This document shows, one piece after another, positions 35,070-46,200 of a DNA stretch of 64,000 bases. Source of the stretch: Erythrobacter sp. HI0063 (GTDB taxonomy: Bacteria > Pseudomonadota > Alphaproteobacteria > Sphingomonadales > Sphingomonadaceae). Where the stretch lies: the NCBI RefSeq assembly GCF_001635685.1, contig NZ_LWFF01000002.1, positions 31,808-95,807 of the forward strand, given 5' to 3'. The translations under genes and the position numbers were made by a program. Each line of letters begins with the position of its first letter. Within the stretch, counting starts at the first letter, position 1. Below the pieces are notes generated by a model. It made no database searches. It had not been told where the DNA came from and worked only from the letters and a program-made list of their open reading frames with translations.

Positions 35070-35750
35070 ATGCCAGAAACACCGCACGTCACCGTCCACC
35101 GCTTCGGGCAGGAGAAGCAGCCGGTGGTGCAAATCGACGGCTTCAGCGGCAGAGCGGACGAGTTGCTCGCTCGCGGACGCGCGGCGGAGTATCAGGACGG
35201 AGGTGCCAGCTATCCGGGCATTAGGGCCTGGTGCGAGCCCGATTATCTCGACCGCAACCGCGATCTCATGTTCTCCGCCCTCCAGCAGGTGTTCGGATTT
35301 CGGCAGGGGATCAGCCTCGACGTGTCGACCTTCTCGATCGTCACTCTGCCCGAGGAAAAACTAAGCCCGCTCCAGCGCATCCCGCATTACGATCATGCCA
35401 GCGGCGAAATCGTGGCGATCATGCATTATCTGCTGGGGCCGGAGAGCGGCGGGACCGCTTTCTATCGCCATCGCCGGACCGGGTTCGAAACGATCACGCC
35501 CGCACGCGAAGCCGCCTACAATGCCGCCTTGGCCGAGGACGAGCGCGAATACGGGATGCCCCAGCCGCGCTATCAGTACGGGGACAGCGATCGCTACGAA
35601 CTGATCGGAGAGGTCGAGGCGCAGCCCGACCGACTGATCCTCTATCGCGGCAAGCTGCTGCATTCGGGCGTCATACCAGATCCCGCCGCGCTAACCGACG
35701 ATCCGGCCGATGCGCGCCTGACGATCAACATGTTTCTGCGCGGACGGTGA
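35070..35750 (+). CDS. DUF6445 family protein
   Basis: 226-aa protein. The motif HYDHASGEIVAIMHYLLGPE and the later RLILYRGKLLHSGVIPD give an H-x-D...H pattern that suggests a cupin/2OG-Fe dioxygenase-like fold, as noted for DUF6445. Start at 35070; the long upstream frame overlaps the thiC leader on the other strand. Substrate unknown. It converges on the DUF1328 gene. Confidence 0.75.
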   Translation: MPETPHVTVHRFGQEKQPVVQIDGFSGRADELLARGRAAEYQDGGASYPGIRAWCEPDYLDRNRDLMFSALQQVFGFRQGISLDVSTFSIVTLPEEKLSPLQRIPHYDHASGEIVAIMHYLLGPESGGTAFYRHRRTGFETITPAREAAYNAALAEDEREYGMPQPRYQYGDSDRYELIGEVEAQPDRLILYRGKLLHSGVIPDPAALTDDPADARLTINMFLRGR

Positions 35751-35765
35751 TCGCGGGGCCGGCTT

Positions 35766-35951
35766 CTATTTGAAGGTGTTCTTCACCTTCTTGCCCGCAA
35801 TGATCCCGAGCACCAGGAAGACGACGAAGAGCACGGCCGCGATGACGGCAAGAACGATGGCGACGTCCACCATCGTCCCGGCAAGGCCCCCGAAACCGAG
35901 GATGGCCGCAACGGCGGCGATGACGAGGCAGAGGATCGCGAGTTTTATCAT
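35766..35951 (-). CDS. DUF1328 small membrane protein
   Basis: 61-aa protein with two transmembrane helices (LAILCLVIAAVAAILGFGG, VAIVLAVIAAVLFVVFLVLG) and a basic tail (GKKVKNTFK). Length and composition match DUF1328/UPF0391. Start at 35951 by family length. Confidence 0.9.
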   Translation of the reverse strand: MIKLAILCLVIAAVAAILGFGGLAGTMVDVAIVLAVIAAVLFVVFLVLGIIAGKKVKNTFK

Positions 35952-36137
35952 GGAAGGGGAATGGGCGGCACGGCTGCCGGTTCCTTGGCGCGAGAGGTTT
36001 CGCCCGATCGTCCACCGCAGGTTCACTTGCGGCTTGCTCCCTTGCACGAGTGGCCGCTACCGGCTGCGCTTCGATACTGTGCGCTTCTGCGCCTCCCGCC
36101 CCTGCCCTGACGCGATCGGGCATCGACCGGAGTGACC

Positions 36138-37745
<1,608 letters not shown>

Positions 37746-37754
37746 GGGACGGAA

Positions 37755-37895
37755 TCAGACCCCCAGCCACCAGCGGATCACCATCGCGACCGCGCCCAGC
37801 ACGGCGACGCTGCCCGCCCAAATGGCAACCATCCAGGCGAGGCGTTGCCAGAGAGGTTTTTCCTCGCTCGGTTCCGCTTCGCTGCTTGAGCGCAT
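37755..37895 (-). CDS. DUF2474 small subunit of bd-type oxidase
   Basis: 46-aa single-helix membrane protein (LWQRLAWMVAIWAGSVAVLG, MVIRWWLGV) too short for most gene finders. It directly follows cydB: its ATG overlaps the cydB TAA by one base. DUF2474 proteins accompany cyanide-insensitive bd oxidases and may stabilise the complex, as CydX does. Confidence 0.85.
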   Translation of the reverse strand: MRSSSEAEPSEEKPLWQRLAWMVAIWAGSVAVLGAVAMVIRWWLGV

Positions 37896-38896
37896 TAGTG
37901 ATACCCCTCATGCCCGACCTTGCCGCGGAACACGTAATAGGCCCAGGCGGTGTAGGCGATAATCAGCGGCATGGTGATGGCGACGCCGATCAGCATGAAA
38001 ATCTGGCTGCGTTCGGGCGCGGCGGCGTCCCAGATCGTGACGTCCGGCGGAATGACATACGGCCAGATGGTGACGCCCAGCCCGGCCATGCCGAAAAAGA
38101 ACAGCGCCAGGCTGAGCCAGAACGGCTTCGAATGCCGTTCCACCGACAGCGCGCGAAGCAGCGCCAGAGCGATCAATCCGGTCAGGATCGGGACCGGCGC
38201 GGCGTAATAGATTTCCGGCGCGCTCAACCAGCGTTCTGCATAGTCAGCATTGAGAAACACGTTGTAGAGGCTCACCGCCCCCATCAGCACGAAAGTCGCC
38301 CAGGCCGCGCGCTTGCCGAGTTTGCGGGCGTGATGCTGGCTCTCGCCGTCGAGCTTCCAGACCAACCAGGTCGCGCCCAAAAGCGCATAGCCCGCCACCG
38401 TGCCGAGCCCGGTCAGCAGCGTGTACGGCGTCAGCCAGTCCCACCAACTGCCCGCATAGGCGCGATCGACCACTTCGATCCCCTGCAACAGCGCGCCCAA
38501 AGTCATCCCCTGCGCCATCGCCGCGACAAGGCTGCCGCCGGTAAAGGCCACGTCCCACAATTTGCGATGCGACGGATCGCGCCAGCGATATTCGAAGGCG
38601 ACACCGCGAAAGACGAGGCCCAGCAGCATGGCAATGATCAGCGGATAGGTTGCGGGCAGGATCACGGCATAGGCCAGCGGAAAGGCCGCAAACAGCCCGC
38701 CCCCGCCCAGCACCAGCCAGGTTTCGTTCCCGTCCCAGACAGGCGCGATCGAGTTCATCGCCCGGTCCCGCTCCGGCCCGACCTCGAATGTCGGGAACAG
38801 AATGCCGATGCCGAGATCGAAGCCGTCCATCACGACATAGGCGAAGACGGCGAAGGCGATGATGAACGCCCAGATGGTGGTGAGGTCCATGGTCAT
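37895..38896 (-). CDS. cydB: Cytochrome bd oxidase subunit II
   Basis: 333-aa, about eight-helix subunit of the bd-type quinol oxidase. It starts with the family motif TTIWAFIIAFAVFAYVVMDG followed by FDLGIG. WDGNETWLVLGGGGLFAAFP is characteristic. It has a 4-base (ATGA) overlap with cydA upstream and a one-base overlap with DUF2474 downstream. Confidence 0.95.
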   Translation of the reverse strand: MTMDLTTIWAFIIAFAVFAYVVMDGFDLGIGILFPTFEVGPERDRAMNSIAPVWDGNETWLVLGGGGLFAAFPLAYAVILPATYPLIIAMLLGLVFRGVAFEYRWRDPSHRKLWDVAFTGGSLVAAMAQGMTLGALLQGIEVVDRAYAGSWWDWLTPYTLLTGLGTVAGYALLGATWLVWKLDGESQHHARKLGKRAAWATFVLMGAVSLYNVFLNADYAERWLSAPEIYYAAPVPILTGLIALALLRALSVERHSKPFWLSLALFFFGMAGLGVTIWPYVIPPDVTIWDAAAPERSQIFMLIGVAITMPLIIAYTAWAYYVFRGKVGHEGYH

Positions 38897-40353
38897 GGCC
38901 GCTCCTCCGGTTCCTGCTTGCTGCCGGACAGGTCCTTGGTGGTCCCGTCGGACGGGTCCTGCGTGAGACCGGGCGTGATACCGGCAGTACGGATCGGCCC
39001 CTTGTCACCGCGCTTGACCCCGTATTCGCCCGCATGGGGAGCTTTGCGCATCAGATGGAGGATGTACCAGACGCCCGCGCCGAAGACGAAGAAATAGACC
39101 ACGACGAAAGCGACCAGCGAAGCGCCGACCGCCGGTGCAGCGAGCGGGCTGGCGGCATCTTCCGTGCGCAGCAGATTGTAGATCACGTAAGGCTGGCGGC
39201 CCACCTCGGTGGTTATCCAGCCGGCAAGGACCGCGACGAAACCGCTGGGCGCCATGACCAGCGCGGCGCGGTGCAGCCAGCTCCAATCGTAGAGCTTCCC
39301 CCGCCACCGCGCGAGCAGGCTCCACAGCCCCACCCCCAGCATGGCGAACCCCATGCCGATCATGATGCGGAAACTCCAGAACACGATGGCGACCGGCGGC
39401 TGCTCGTCGTCGGGAATGGTGTCGAGCCCGGCCAGCGGCGCGTCGAGATCGTGCTTCAGGATCAGGCTGGAAAGCTTCGGAATGCCGACCGCGTAATCGA
39501 GCCGCTGTTCCTCGTCGTTTGGAATTCCGAACAGATAGAGCGGCGCGCCATCGGGGTGGCTTTCGTAATGCCCCTCCATCGCCATGACCTTTTGCGGCTG
39601 ATGCTCCAGCGTGTTGAGGCCGTGCATGTCGCCCGCCACGATCTGCACGGGCACGACGAGCGCGGCCATCCACATCGCCATGGAGAACATCTTTCTCGCA
39701 TGCGCGTTCGTGCGGTCCTTGATGAGATGGAAGGCCCCCACCCCACCGACCACGAACGCCGTGGTGATGAAGGCGGCCAAGACGGTGTGAACGAGACGAT
39801 AGGGGAAGCTGGGATTGAACACGATCGTCCACCAGCTCGGCCCCGGCAGGAACTGGCCGTTGGCGCCCATCTCGTAACCGACGGGCGTGTGCATCCAGCT
39901 ATTGACGCTGAGAATCCAGAAGGCGGAAATCGTGGTGCCGACCGCCACCATCAGCGTGGCGGCGAAATGAAGCTTCTTGCCGACCCGCTCCATCCCGAAC
40001 AGCATCACGCCCAGGAAGCCCGCTTCGAGGAAGAAGGCGGTCAGCACTTCATAGGCCATCAACGGCCCGATCACCGGCCCGGCCACGTCCGAAAACACCG
40101 ACCAGTTGGTGCCGAACTGGTAACTCATCACGATGCCGCTCACGACGCCCATGGCGAAGGCGATTGCGAAGATCTTCAGCCAGTATTTGAACAGGTCGAG
40201 ATAGAGCGGCTTGCCCGTCTTCAGCCATAATCCTTCGAGAACCGCGAGGTAGCTCGCCAGCCCGATCGAAAAGGCCGGGAAGATGAAATGGAAGCTCACC
40301 GTGAAGGCGAACTGTATGCGGGCGAGCAGCAGGGCGTCGAGACCATCAAACAT
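38893..40353 (-). CDS. cydA: Cytochrome bd oxidase subunit I (cyanide-insensitive type)
   Basis: 486-aa haem-bearing quinol oxidase subunit. N-terminal RIQFAFTVSFHFIFPAFSIG carries the haem-ligand His, and GRQPYVIYNLLRTEDAAS is the C-terminal signature. The Q-loop region is short, and with the partner DUF2474 this fits CioA-type oxidases. The start at 40353 (MFDGLDALLLAR) is set by the family. First gene of the cydA-cydB-DUF2474 operon, divergent from the APC permease. Confers oxygen use at low O2 or with cytochrome inhibitors (family knowledge). Confidence 0.94.
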   Translation of the reverse strand: MFDGLDALLLARIQFAFTVSFHFIFPAFSIGLASYLAVLEGLWLKTGKPLYLDLFKYWLKIFAIAFAMGVVSGIVMSYQFGTNWSVFSDVAGPVIGPLMAYEVLTAFFLEAGFLGVMLFGMERVGKKLHFAATLMVAVGTTISAFWILSVNSWMHTPVGYEMGANGQFLPGPSWWTIVFNPSFPYRLVHTVLAAFITTAFVVGGVGAFHLIKDRTNAHARKMFSMAMWMAALVVPVQIVAGDMHGLNTLEHQPQKVMAMEGHYESHPDGAPLYLFGIPNDEEQRLDYAVGIPKLSSLILKHDLDAPLAGLDTIPDDEQPPVAIVFWSFRIMIGMGFAMLGVGLWSLLARWRGKLYDWSWLHRAALVMAPSGFVAVLAGWITTEVGRQPYVIYNLLRTEDAASPLAAPAVGASLVAFVVVYFFVFGAGVWYILHLMRKAPHAGEYGVKRGDKGPIRTAGITPGLTQDPSDGTTKDLSGSKQEPEERP

Positions 40354-40523
40354 CGTATCGCCTCCGATAGACCAGCGGCCCCCTCGCGGCCATCGCGTTG
40401 CGCGCAATATCCGTTGCGCCGGAGAGCGGTTCGATCATCAGCGAGCAGCGCAGAGGAGGAACGCTTCGCGCTCCCGGCCTTTATTCACAGCAACGGGTCA
40501 CGCACATCTTCGGGGGGAACATC

Positions 40524-42644
40524 ATGGCGGAAGCATCCGCGCCAGCGGGCAGCAAACCGAAACTCGCCAAAAGCCTAAAGCTTTTTGACGTCTATGCGGT
40601 GGCCACCGGCGCGATGTTCTCGTCCGGCCTCTTCCTCCTGCCCGGCATCGCCGCGGCGCAAACCGGCAATTCGGTCTGGCTGGCCTATCTCGTCGCGGGC
40701 CTGATGATCCTGCCCGCCATGTATTGCATGGCCGAACTATCTACCGCCATGCCGCGTTCGGGCGGCACCTATTTCTTCCTCGACCGCAGCATGGGGCCCC
40801 TGATGGGCACGGTCGGGGGCCTGGGATCGTGGGTTGCAGTGGTGTTCAAGAGCGCCTTCGCCCTCGTCGGCATGGGCGCGTATCTCGCGCTCTATATCGA
40901 TCTTCCGATCACCGTTACCGCCATCGCGCTGACCATCGCCTTCGGACTGTTGAACATGTTCGGCGCGAAGGAGACCACGCTGTTGCAGCGCATCCTGGTA
41001 GGCACGCTGGTCGTAATCCTCACCGCCTTCTGCATCTTCGGCCTCGCGCGGACGGGCATTGCCGACGCCTTCGCGCCCGAGCCCGGCTATGGCAGCTTCT
41101 TCCGCGACGGGTTCGGCGGATTTTTCGCCACAATCGGGCTGGTATTCGTATCGTATGCGGGCCTGACGAAAGTCGCCAGCGTGGCCGAAGAGATCGAGAA
41201 CCCCGATCGCAACATCCCGCTCGGCATGACGCTGTCGCTCGCCACGGCGACGGCGATCTACACCTTTGGGACGCTCGTCATCGTCACGGTCATGCCCCCG
41301 GAAGAATTGTTCGGAAGCCTGACCCCGGTGGCCGATGCCGGCTCGCGGTTTCTCGGCTGGCTGCCCTACGATCTGGGCGTCACGCTGATCGTGGTGTCCG
41401 CCGTCGCCGCCTTCGCCTCGACCGGAAATGCGGGCATCATGTCCGCCTCGCGCTACCCCTATGCGATGGCGAAGGACAAACTTCTGCCCGCCCGCCTCGC
41501 GCGTCTGGGCAAGAGCGGCACGCCGATCCTGGCGATCGCCATCACCGTCCTCGTCATGATCGCGGTCCTGATCGTCTTCGACGTCGAATCGGTCGCCAAG
41601 CTCGCCAGCGCCTTCCAGCTCCTGCTGTTCGGCCTCGTCTGCCTGGCCGTGATCGTCATGCGCGAAAGCCGGATCGACAGCTACAGGCCGGGTTTTCGCA
41701 CCCCACTCTATCCCTGGGTTCCGATCGCGGGTGTGCTGCTCGCCTTCTGGCTGATCCTCGAAATGGGCGCGGTGGCGATCCTGTTCACGATCGCCCTGTC
41801 CGTGGTGTGCGGGCTGTATTACCAGTTCTACGCCTCCAAGCGCGTGAAGCGGCGCGGTGCGATCTTCCACATGCATCGCCATCTCGGCCACAATACGTTC
41901 GAAGGCATCGAGCACGAGCTGACCGCGATCGTTCACGAGCGCACCCAGCCCCAGAACCTGAGCTACGAAAGCGTGGTGGCGCGCAGCGCGCTGATGGACC
42001 GCACGCGCGGCACTTACGATCGCAAGGCACTGATCGAGGAGATGGTCAGCGTCGGTCAGGACCGTTTCGGCATGAGCGAGGAGGCGATCCGCAACGTCTT
42101 CGAAGGCGAACGGATGGACGTGCACGCCATCCGGCCCAACATGTATCTCGCCTACAAGACCGTCCCCGATATCGAGGAATCGCAGCTCTTCATCTTCCGC
42201 TTCGGCAGCCGCGCCAGCGTCGACATCCTGGGCGCGCGCAACGTCCACACGCTGATGTATCTGATCCTGCCCGAAGAGCCCGCCGGGCTCGATCTCAGGA
42301 TCGTCGGCCACCTCGCCGAAGTGGCGCAAAGCGACCGGTTCGAGGAACGCTGGCTGGCGGCGAAGGACGAGAACGAACTGGCCGAAGTGCTCGTTCGCGA
42401 CGATCATTTCGTGCGCGAGCGTGCGGAAAAGATCCCGGCCCTGGCTTCGCAACTCGAAGTCCCGCTACGCGAGGTCGATCTGCCCGGCTCCTGCCTCGTC
42501 ATGATGATCGAGCGCGCCGGACAGCTGATGATCGCCAAGCCGCGCCTTGAGCTGAAGGCAGACGATCTCGTCTCGATCCTGGGCGAACCCGAAGATCTCA
42601 GCCTGCTTTACGATCCGACCTACCTGGACCGATCGGAAGATTGA
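40524..42644 (+). CDS. APC-family permease fused to EIIA-like and RCK_C-like domains
   Basis: 706-aa fusion. The first ~450 residues are a 12-helix APC superfamily amino-acid permease (LFDVYAVATGAMFSSGLFLL, MYCMAELSTAMPRSGGTYFF, GLVFVSYAGLTKVASVAEEI). Residues about 470-630 resemble a PTS EIIA type-2 domain (LGHNTFEGIEHELTAIVHER, GRAS-like SRASVDILGARNVHTLMYLI). Residues about 635-700 resemble a TrkA/RCK C-terminal domain (LVMMIERAGQLMIAKPRLEL, KADDLVSILG). The EIIA catalytic PH motif is replaced by AIRPN, so phosphotransfer seems lost. Inferred: a transporter whose activity is gated by cytoplasmic ligand binding. Confidence 0.85.
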   Translation: MAEASAPAGSKPKLAKSLKLFDVYAVATGAMFSSGLFLLPGIAAAQTGNSVWLAYLVAGLMILPAMYCMAELSTAMPRSGGTYFFLDRSMGPLMGTVGGLGSWVAVVFKSAFALVGMGAYLALYIDLPITVTAIALTIAFGLLNMFGAKETTLLQRILVGTLVVILTAFCIFGLARTGIADAFAPEPGYGSFFRDGFGGFFATIGLVFVSYAGLTKVASVAEEIENPDRNIPLGMTLSLATATAIYTFGTLVIVTVMPPEELFGSLTPVADAGSRFLGWLPYDLGVTLIVVSAVAAFASTGNAGIMSASRYPYAMAKDKLLPARLARLGKSGTPILAIAITVLVMIAVLIVFDVESVAKLASAFQLLLFGLVCLAVIVMRESRIDSYRPGFRTPLYPWVPIAGVLLAFWLILEMGAVAILFTIALSVVCGLYYQFYASKRVKRRGAIFHMHRHLGHNTFEGIEHELTAIVHERTQPQNLSYESVVARSALMDRTRGTYDRKALIEEMVSVGQDRFGMSEEAIRNVFEGERMDVHAIRPNMYLAYKTVPDIEESQLFIFRFGSRASVDILGARNVHTLMYLILPEEPAGLDLRIVGHLAEVAQSDRFEERWLAAKDENELAEVLVRDDHFVRERAEKIPALASQLEVPLREVDLPGSCLVMMIERAGQLMIAKPRLELKADDLVSILGEPEDLSLLYDPTYLDRSED

Positions 42645-43217
42645 TGGCGGAGAGGGTGGGAGGCACTTTCAAACTATAATATGCTGGAATTATAGCATTA
42701 TTCTGGATAACTAAGCGGGTATTACCCCCTATGATACCCCCAATCGGTTTTGGGCTCATAACGGTTTTTTGCCGGTCACCTATTTTATTAGGCCACCTTG
42801 GCTTCGAACGCGAAGCGGGCTGATGCCACCCAGATATAGGCCGCACATTAGGTTTGTGCCAAAGTGCGTCGAAAAGAATGGTGGCGTCGGATCTGATAGA
42901 TCGACAGCCTTCGAGAGCGGCAACTGGGCCGCTTGCGGTCGGACCGCTATTGGGGGCCAAGCTTTGAAAAGCAGACATTCCCCGCTACTCGTGACTAAAT
43001 GTCAGGTATCCGGAAATGAATTCACATTTGCGTCAAACGACGCCGCACCCATTTTTCAACATTGCAAAGCTAATCCGCGCACGCTGTCATCACCAACCCA
43101 GTCAGCCATCAACCCTATTTCAAGCACCAGCGAGCCGCGCTAGCCTCAGCATATGAAGATGGTAGAGAATGCAGCGGCACTCGCCGGCGGCGCGACGGTC
43201 CAAAACGGCGAACGCGC
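42645..43217. other. Non-coding left junction of the accessory region
   Basis: 573 bases without a supportable gene. It contains an AT-rich inverted repeat (ctataat...attatag, 42676-42697), unusual for this genome. Near 42719-42743 (reverse strand), a sequence contains two copies of GGGGGTA. Poly-G/T tandem motifs like this are common next to tyrosine integrase genes, so this may be a scar of an insertion. A short plus-strand frame (42769-43143) lacks domain content and was not called. Confidence 0.45.
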
Positions 43218-46200
43218 ATGAGCCGGGCGGGAGCAGCGGCAAAGAAATCGCGGCGGCAGGCCGGAGGCGCGGCGGCCGGGGGCGGCCTCAATTTCCAAGC
43301 CGCGGTCACCGCAATAGCTCTCATATACATGCTGCGCGCGCAGCCGATCCGCTGGCTCGAAAATCTCGCGCACGATCTCCTCGTCGGCGTCGAGGCCGAG
43401 ACGGGAACCGGCGGAGACGACATCCGGCTGGTGGTGGCCGGAGGCGAGACGATCGAAGTCCAGGTCAAGAAGGGACTGCGCGCCACTGACGAGCTCTGGA
43501 CGGCCCTGATTGCGATGGCCGAAGCGATCGATAAGGGCTCCGGGGTATTTGGCCTCCTCGCCGTCTGTCCCGACAGCAGTCGAACGATCCGGAGTGGCCT
43601 CCAGCAAGACCTAGTTGCGATCGGTGAGAGGCGCACAGACGGGCTGTCGCCATTGGGTAATCAGTGGTTGCAGCGCCTGGCTGATGCGAACCTCGACCCC
43701 CCCGCAATCTGCGCGCGCCTTCGCATACGGACGCTTTCAGCGTTGCAAACGGACCGCGGCGACGTGCAGGCGGCCCGCGCCGAACTGAATTTCATCTGCG
43801 CGAAAGAGTGCGTCGATGCAGCGTGGAAGACGCTCTACGGCGAGGCAGGACTGCTCATCGAGCGCCGCGGGCGGCACAACCGGGAGAGCGCGGCCGCAGT
43901 CCTGAAGGCGGTTCCGATCGCGCTGATCGGTGAGCTGGCGCCGGCTCCCGACCCGCGCGCGGGAGACGTCGATCCGCTCGCCGATCTCCTCGCAGGTCAC
44001 GTGCCGCCCGCTCCCGCCCCCGCCGGAGATCTCTCCGACCTCGCGAGGAGCTTGCTCGGCGAGGCGGCGGAAGCCGAGGCCGAGCATATCCGCAAAGGCC
44101 GCTTCTTTGTCGGATTCGACAGCATCGAAGCGGCGCGGCGACTCGCGGGGCAACTTTCCGAGGGGGCCTATTCCGTCTGCCCTTCGCAGGTCAGGGCGCG
44201 TCTTCTCGCGCGCTGCGCGCGCGCGCTCGTGCTCAAAGGCGACGCTGCCGAGGTCGATCGGCTGATCGCAGCCAGCCGCGCGCTCGCACCCACCGAAGAA
44301 GCGACGATCGCGAGTGCCTTCCTCGCCGCCAATGCGGACTGGAAGGCCGGCCTGCTGAGACTGGCGTCCGTCGATACGGCGCTGGCTCGCTCGGCCGCGC
44401 TCCAGATCGTCTACAATGCGAACGGCCTCGACGCCGCGCTCGACTGGATCGAACAGGCGGGGCTTGGCATCGCCGATCTCGACAGCGACGGCGCCTTCCT
44501 TCTCCTCTCGTGCCGTCTCGAAAAACAGGATTGGGACGCGGCTTATGCCGACGCGTGCGTCCTGACCGCGGACAATTTCGATCGCACGCCGATGCTCTAC
44601 CATGTCGCCGCGCTCGCGCGGATGACACACAGCGTCGTCGCCGACATGCGCCGGTTCGCGGTGAACGGCGTTCCGCTCGACGCACGTCATTTCCCGCTCA
44701 TCGATACACCTGCGGCGCTCGAGGACCGGCGCGAGGCGGCGCGCCTGTTTCGCGCCGGCGTGGCGACCGCGCGGCACTTCGCTGGCCAGAGGGCAGCTCG
44801 CTTCAATGCCACCCATGCCCTCTGGCTCGAGCTGCGCGATCCGGCGGACAGCGAGGCCGCCCGAGCCAGGTTGGCCGCGATCTTCGCGTCGGGCGACGAC
44901 ATCATCGCCTATATTCCCCTCGCGCTCGCCTGGGGCGTCCCAATCGATCGCGACGCCGTTGATCGCGACCTTGCGCGTCGCATGGCGTTTGAGCCCGATG
45001 GCAACAGCGATATTGCCATCGCGCGGCTAGCAATGGCGACTTCGATCCCCGACGCAAAGGCCGCGATCGCCTATTTCGAGGCGCACGCCGCAATGATGGG
45101 CGAGCATCTCGCACGTCCCGGACTGCTCGACATCGAAATCCGCCTACTGGTCAATGCCGATCGATTCGCACGGGCGCGCGAACGACTGGCCGCCGATGGC
45201 GGCCTGCTAAATTCAACGGAGCGAGAGGGCCTCGAACGCATGCTCGACCGGGGGGCAGGCGGTCTCGAGACTCGCGATTTCGAGGAGGCCTATGCACGTT
45301 CGCCCGACACCGCCCACTTGAAACGCCTCGTTGCGCACCTCGCCGAGCAGGATTTTTCGGACAGGCTCGCCGAGCTCGGACGCGAGCTCGTCCGGCGGAC
45401 ACACAACCTCCGCGAAGCCGAGATGATGGCAGGGCTGCTCATCAGCAATGAGTGCCACGACGTTGTGGCGGGGTTGCTCGCCGACATCCCCGACCTCATC
45501 GACGGCTCGCCGGTGCTTCGCAGCGCGCTCGCGTGGAACTGCATGCGCGAAGGCGATCTCAAGGGCGCTGAAACGCTCGTCGATGCGCTGTTGGCCGAGC
45601 GAGACGAACGTGACGACCGCAGCCTTCAATCCAACATTCTGATCCTTTCGGGGCGATGGGTCGAACTTGCACACTTCGTCGAGGCGCAATGGGCAGCACG
45701 TGAGAAGCGCGAAGCCGACGAACTCATTCAGGCGGCCCAGCTGGCGCACCAGATCGGATCGCCGCGCACGGCCGATCTGATGCAGTTCGCGGCGACGAAG
45801 GGCGCGGCGGACCCGCGCATCCTGCTCACCGCCTATACGCTCGCGACACAGATGGGTCGCGAGGATGAAACGCACGCCTTTGCGTGGTTCGAACAGGCGG
45901 CGGCCCTGTCCAACAACGACGGTCCCGTCCAGCGTATATCGCTTGCCGAGCTCGTCGAACGGGCGCCGGCGTGGAACGAGCAGGTCGACCGGGTGTCCGA
46001 CATATGGCGCCGCGGCGACGCTCCGCTGCCGGTTGTAGCCGACGCACTGCGGCAGACTAGCCTCGAACTACTGCTCACTCCGATCATCGCCAATCCCGAG
46101 TGTAGCGATCCGCGGCAGCGTGTCATCGTATCGGCCTTCAGCGGGGTTCGCGAGGACCGGCCAGCGATCGGCGACGGCGCGATCGGCCTTGACGGCAGCG

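Noticed and set aside
40737..42452. 571-codon frame on the minus strand
   Set aside because: Antisense shadow of the APC-EIIA gene; composition is typical of the reverse frame of high-GC genes.
42769..43143. 124-codon frame in the nuclease-upstream gap
   Set aside because: No hydrophobic core or domain motif, poor start context and low-complexity Ser/Pro tail.
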